From: an uncultured Prevotella sp.
GTDB lineage: Bacteria > Bacteroidota > Bacteroidia > Bacteroidales > Bacteroidaceae
Length of the DNA: 6,178 nucleotides
Assembly: GCA_938023885.1 (NCBI GenBank)
Contig: CALJCU010000014.1
Coordinates: 1-6,178, forward strand
Direction of reading: 5' to 3'
This document shows positions 5,882 through 6,178 of the stretch, one piece after another. The translations under genes and the position numbers were made by a program. Position 1 is the first letter of the stretch; every line of letters starts with the position of its first letter. The notes beneath the pieces were generated by a model. That model was not told the origin of the DNA and did no database searches. It worked only from the letters and a program-made list of their open reading frames with translations.

Positions 5882-6013
5882 TTACAGGAACGTGAGGCGG
5901 AAGGTCGTTAGGCCGTCGTCAGAGATGTCTATCTCCACGTTGTCGAGAATCATCCGCACCGTGGCGAGGATATTGCGGTTGTCGTCTACGACGAGTATGG
6001 TTCCGTGTTTCAT
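5882..6013 (-). pseudogene. Two-component system remnant: response-regulator start joined in frame to a histidine-kinase end
   Basis: A 43-codon ORF reads on the - strand from ATG at 6013 to TAA at 5882. Residues 1-26 begin 'MKHGTILVVDDNRNILATVR', the opening strand, acidic pair (Asp10, Asp11) and first helix of a receiver domain of the NtrC-type regulators common in Bacteroidota. Residues 27-43 'EIDISDDGLTTFRLTFL' do not continue a receiver domain; they resemble the last strands of a histidine-kinase ATPase domain (TTFxLTF ending). In these bacteria such a regulator gene is often followed directly by its kinase gene. The simplest reading is one in-frame deletion removing most of both genes and leaving the first gene's start and promoter with the second gene's stop. 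The phospho-acceptor Asp, sigma-54 ATPase, DNA-binding and kinase parts are all absent, so signalling function is lost. It converges on the MFS gene with 43 bases between the stop codons. Confidence 0.65.
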
Positions 6014-6033
6014 GCTGATACTTGTTTCTACTG

Positions 6034-6041
6034 CAAAGATA
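6034..6041 (-). promoter_or_regulatory. -7 box of the two-component remnant
   Basis: Read on the - strand, 6041 to 6034 is TATCTTTG, an exact TAnnTTTG match, 20 bases before the remnant's ATG. No clear -33 TTG is seen at the expected distance. Its survival suggests the remnant may still be transcribed. Confidence 0.5.
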
Positions 6042-6135
6042 GTGCTTTTTCTTCACATTGGTTCCGGCCATCCCCCCGTTTTTATAGTCTTTGCCGATAT
6101 CTTTTTCACATAGAATTAGTACACTTTGTAGTGTT

Positions 6136-6142
6136 AAAGGAG
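6136..6142 (+). promoter_or_regulatory. Shine-Dalgarno-like ribosome binding site AAAGGAG
   Basis: AAAGGAG sits five bases before the ATG at 6148. It is the main support for a gene starting there, and the only well-placed Shine-Dalgarno found before a start codon in this window. Confidence 0.5.
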
Positions 6143-6147
6143 TACAC

Positions 6148-6178
6148 ATGAAGTATACATCGCAGAATAAGAACAGGC
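6148..6178 (+). CDS. Start of an unidentified gene (3' truncated by window end)
   Basis: Only ten full codons are visible, reading MKYTSQNKNR. The Lys/Asn-rich opening could precede a hydrophobic signal sequence, as in many exported Bacteroidota proteins including SusC-like receptors, but nothing here identifies the family. Support comes from the AAAGGAG site five bases upstream and from its position divergent to the two-component remnant. Two imperfect -7-like sequences with three instead of two central bases (6085-6093 and 6120-6128) lie upstream. A 7-bp direct repeat AGTACAC (6118-6124 and 6141-6147) flanks the leader. Confidence 0.45.
   Translation, partial: MKYTSQNKNR

Noticed and set aside
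5592..6113. + strand ORF of 173 codons overlapping the MFS 3' end and the spacer.
   Set aside because: It starts inside the transporter in another frame, and its later part is antisense to the two-component remnant. The translation is Cys/Arg-rich and unlike any family.
1..6178. CRISPR array, tRNA or rRNA genes, insertion sequence or transposase.
   Set aside because: No regularly spaced repeats, no recognisable tRNA or rRNA sequence, and no transposase-like ORF or paired terminal inverted repeats were found by reading.

Overview
The window looks like a piece of a Bacteroidales chromosome, most likely Prevotellaceae, carrying part of a starch or malto-oligosaccharide utilisation locus. Three things point there. 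The window has SusD-like and SusE-like glycan-binding lipoproteins. It has a FimB/Mfa2-type lipoprotein, a family largely confined to Bacteroidota. It also has several copies of the Bacteroidota -7 promoter box TAnnTTTG, and most genes lack a Shine-Dalgarno sequence. The genus is inference; no rRNA or other marker gene is present.

Layout on the + strand: the C-terminal 225 residues of a SusD-like protein (1-678); a strong intergenic hairpin (689-714); a complete SusE-like lipoprotein (737-1924); 392 bases without a confident gene (1925-2316) holding a terminator-like hairpin, a perfect 14-bp palindrome, two promoter candidates and a possible small RNA; a FimB/Mfa2-like lipoprotein (2317-3198); a perfect LacI-type operator (3207-3220) and a promoter (3254-3282); a LacI-family regulator (3343-4365); and an MFS transporter of the sugar/proton symporter (GPH/SLC45-like) group (4501-5838). 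On the - strand at 5882-6013 lies a 43-codon ORF. It starts like an NtrC-type response regulator and ends like a histidine kinase, so it reads as the scar of a large in-frame deletion of a two-component system. A further + strand gene appears to begin at 6148 and runs off the window.

How the genes may work together (inference from families): the SusD and SusE proteins capture starch-like glycan at the cell surface with a SusC porin expected upstream. Released oligosaccharides, perhaps maltose, would be taken through the inner membrane by the MFS transporter. The LacI regulator would sense a sugar and act through the palindrome upstream of its own gene. The amylase that usually follows SusE, and the maltose phosphorylase or phosphoglucomutase genes that often follow such a transporter, are not in this window. 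The FimB/Mfa2-like gene lies where an amylase might be expected.

Most unusual points: the two-component deletion scar that keeps its promoter and reading frame, the perfect LacI operator, a diverged 19-bp GT-rich repeat just after two consecutive stop codons, the SusD/SusE intergenic hairpin, and the promoter-to-terminator unit at about 2109-2240.
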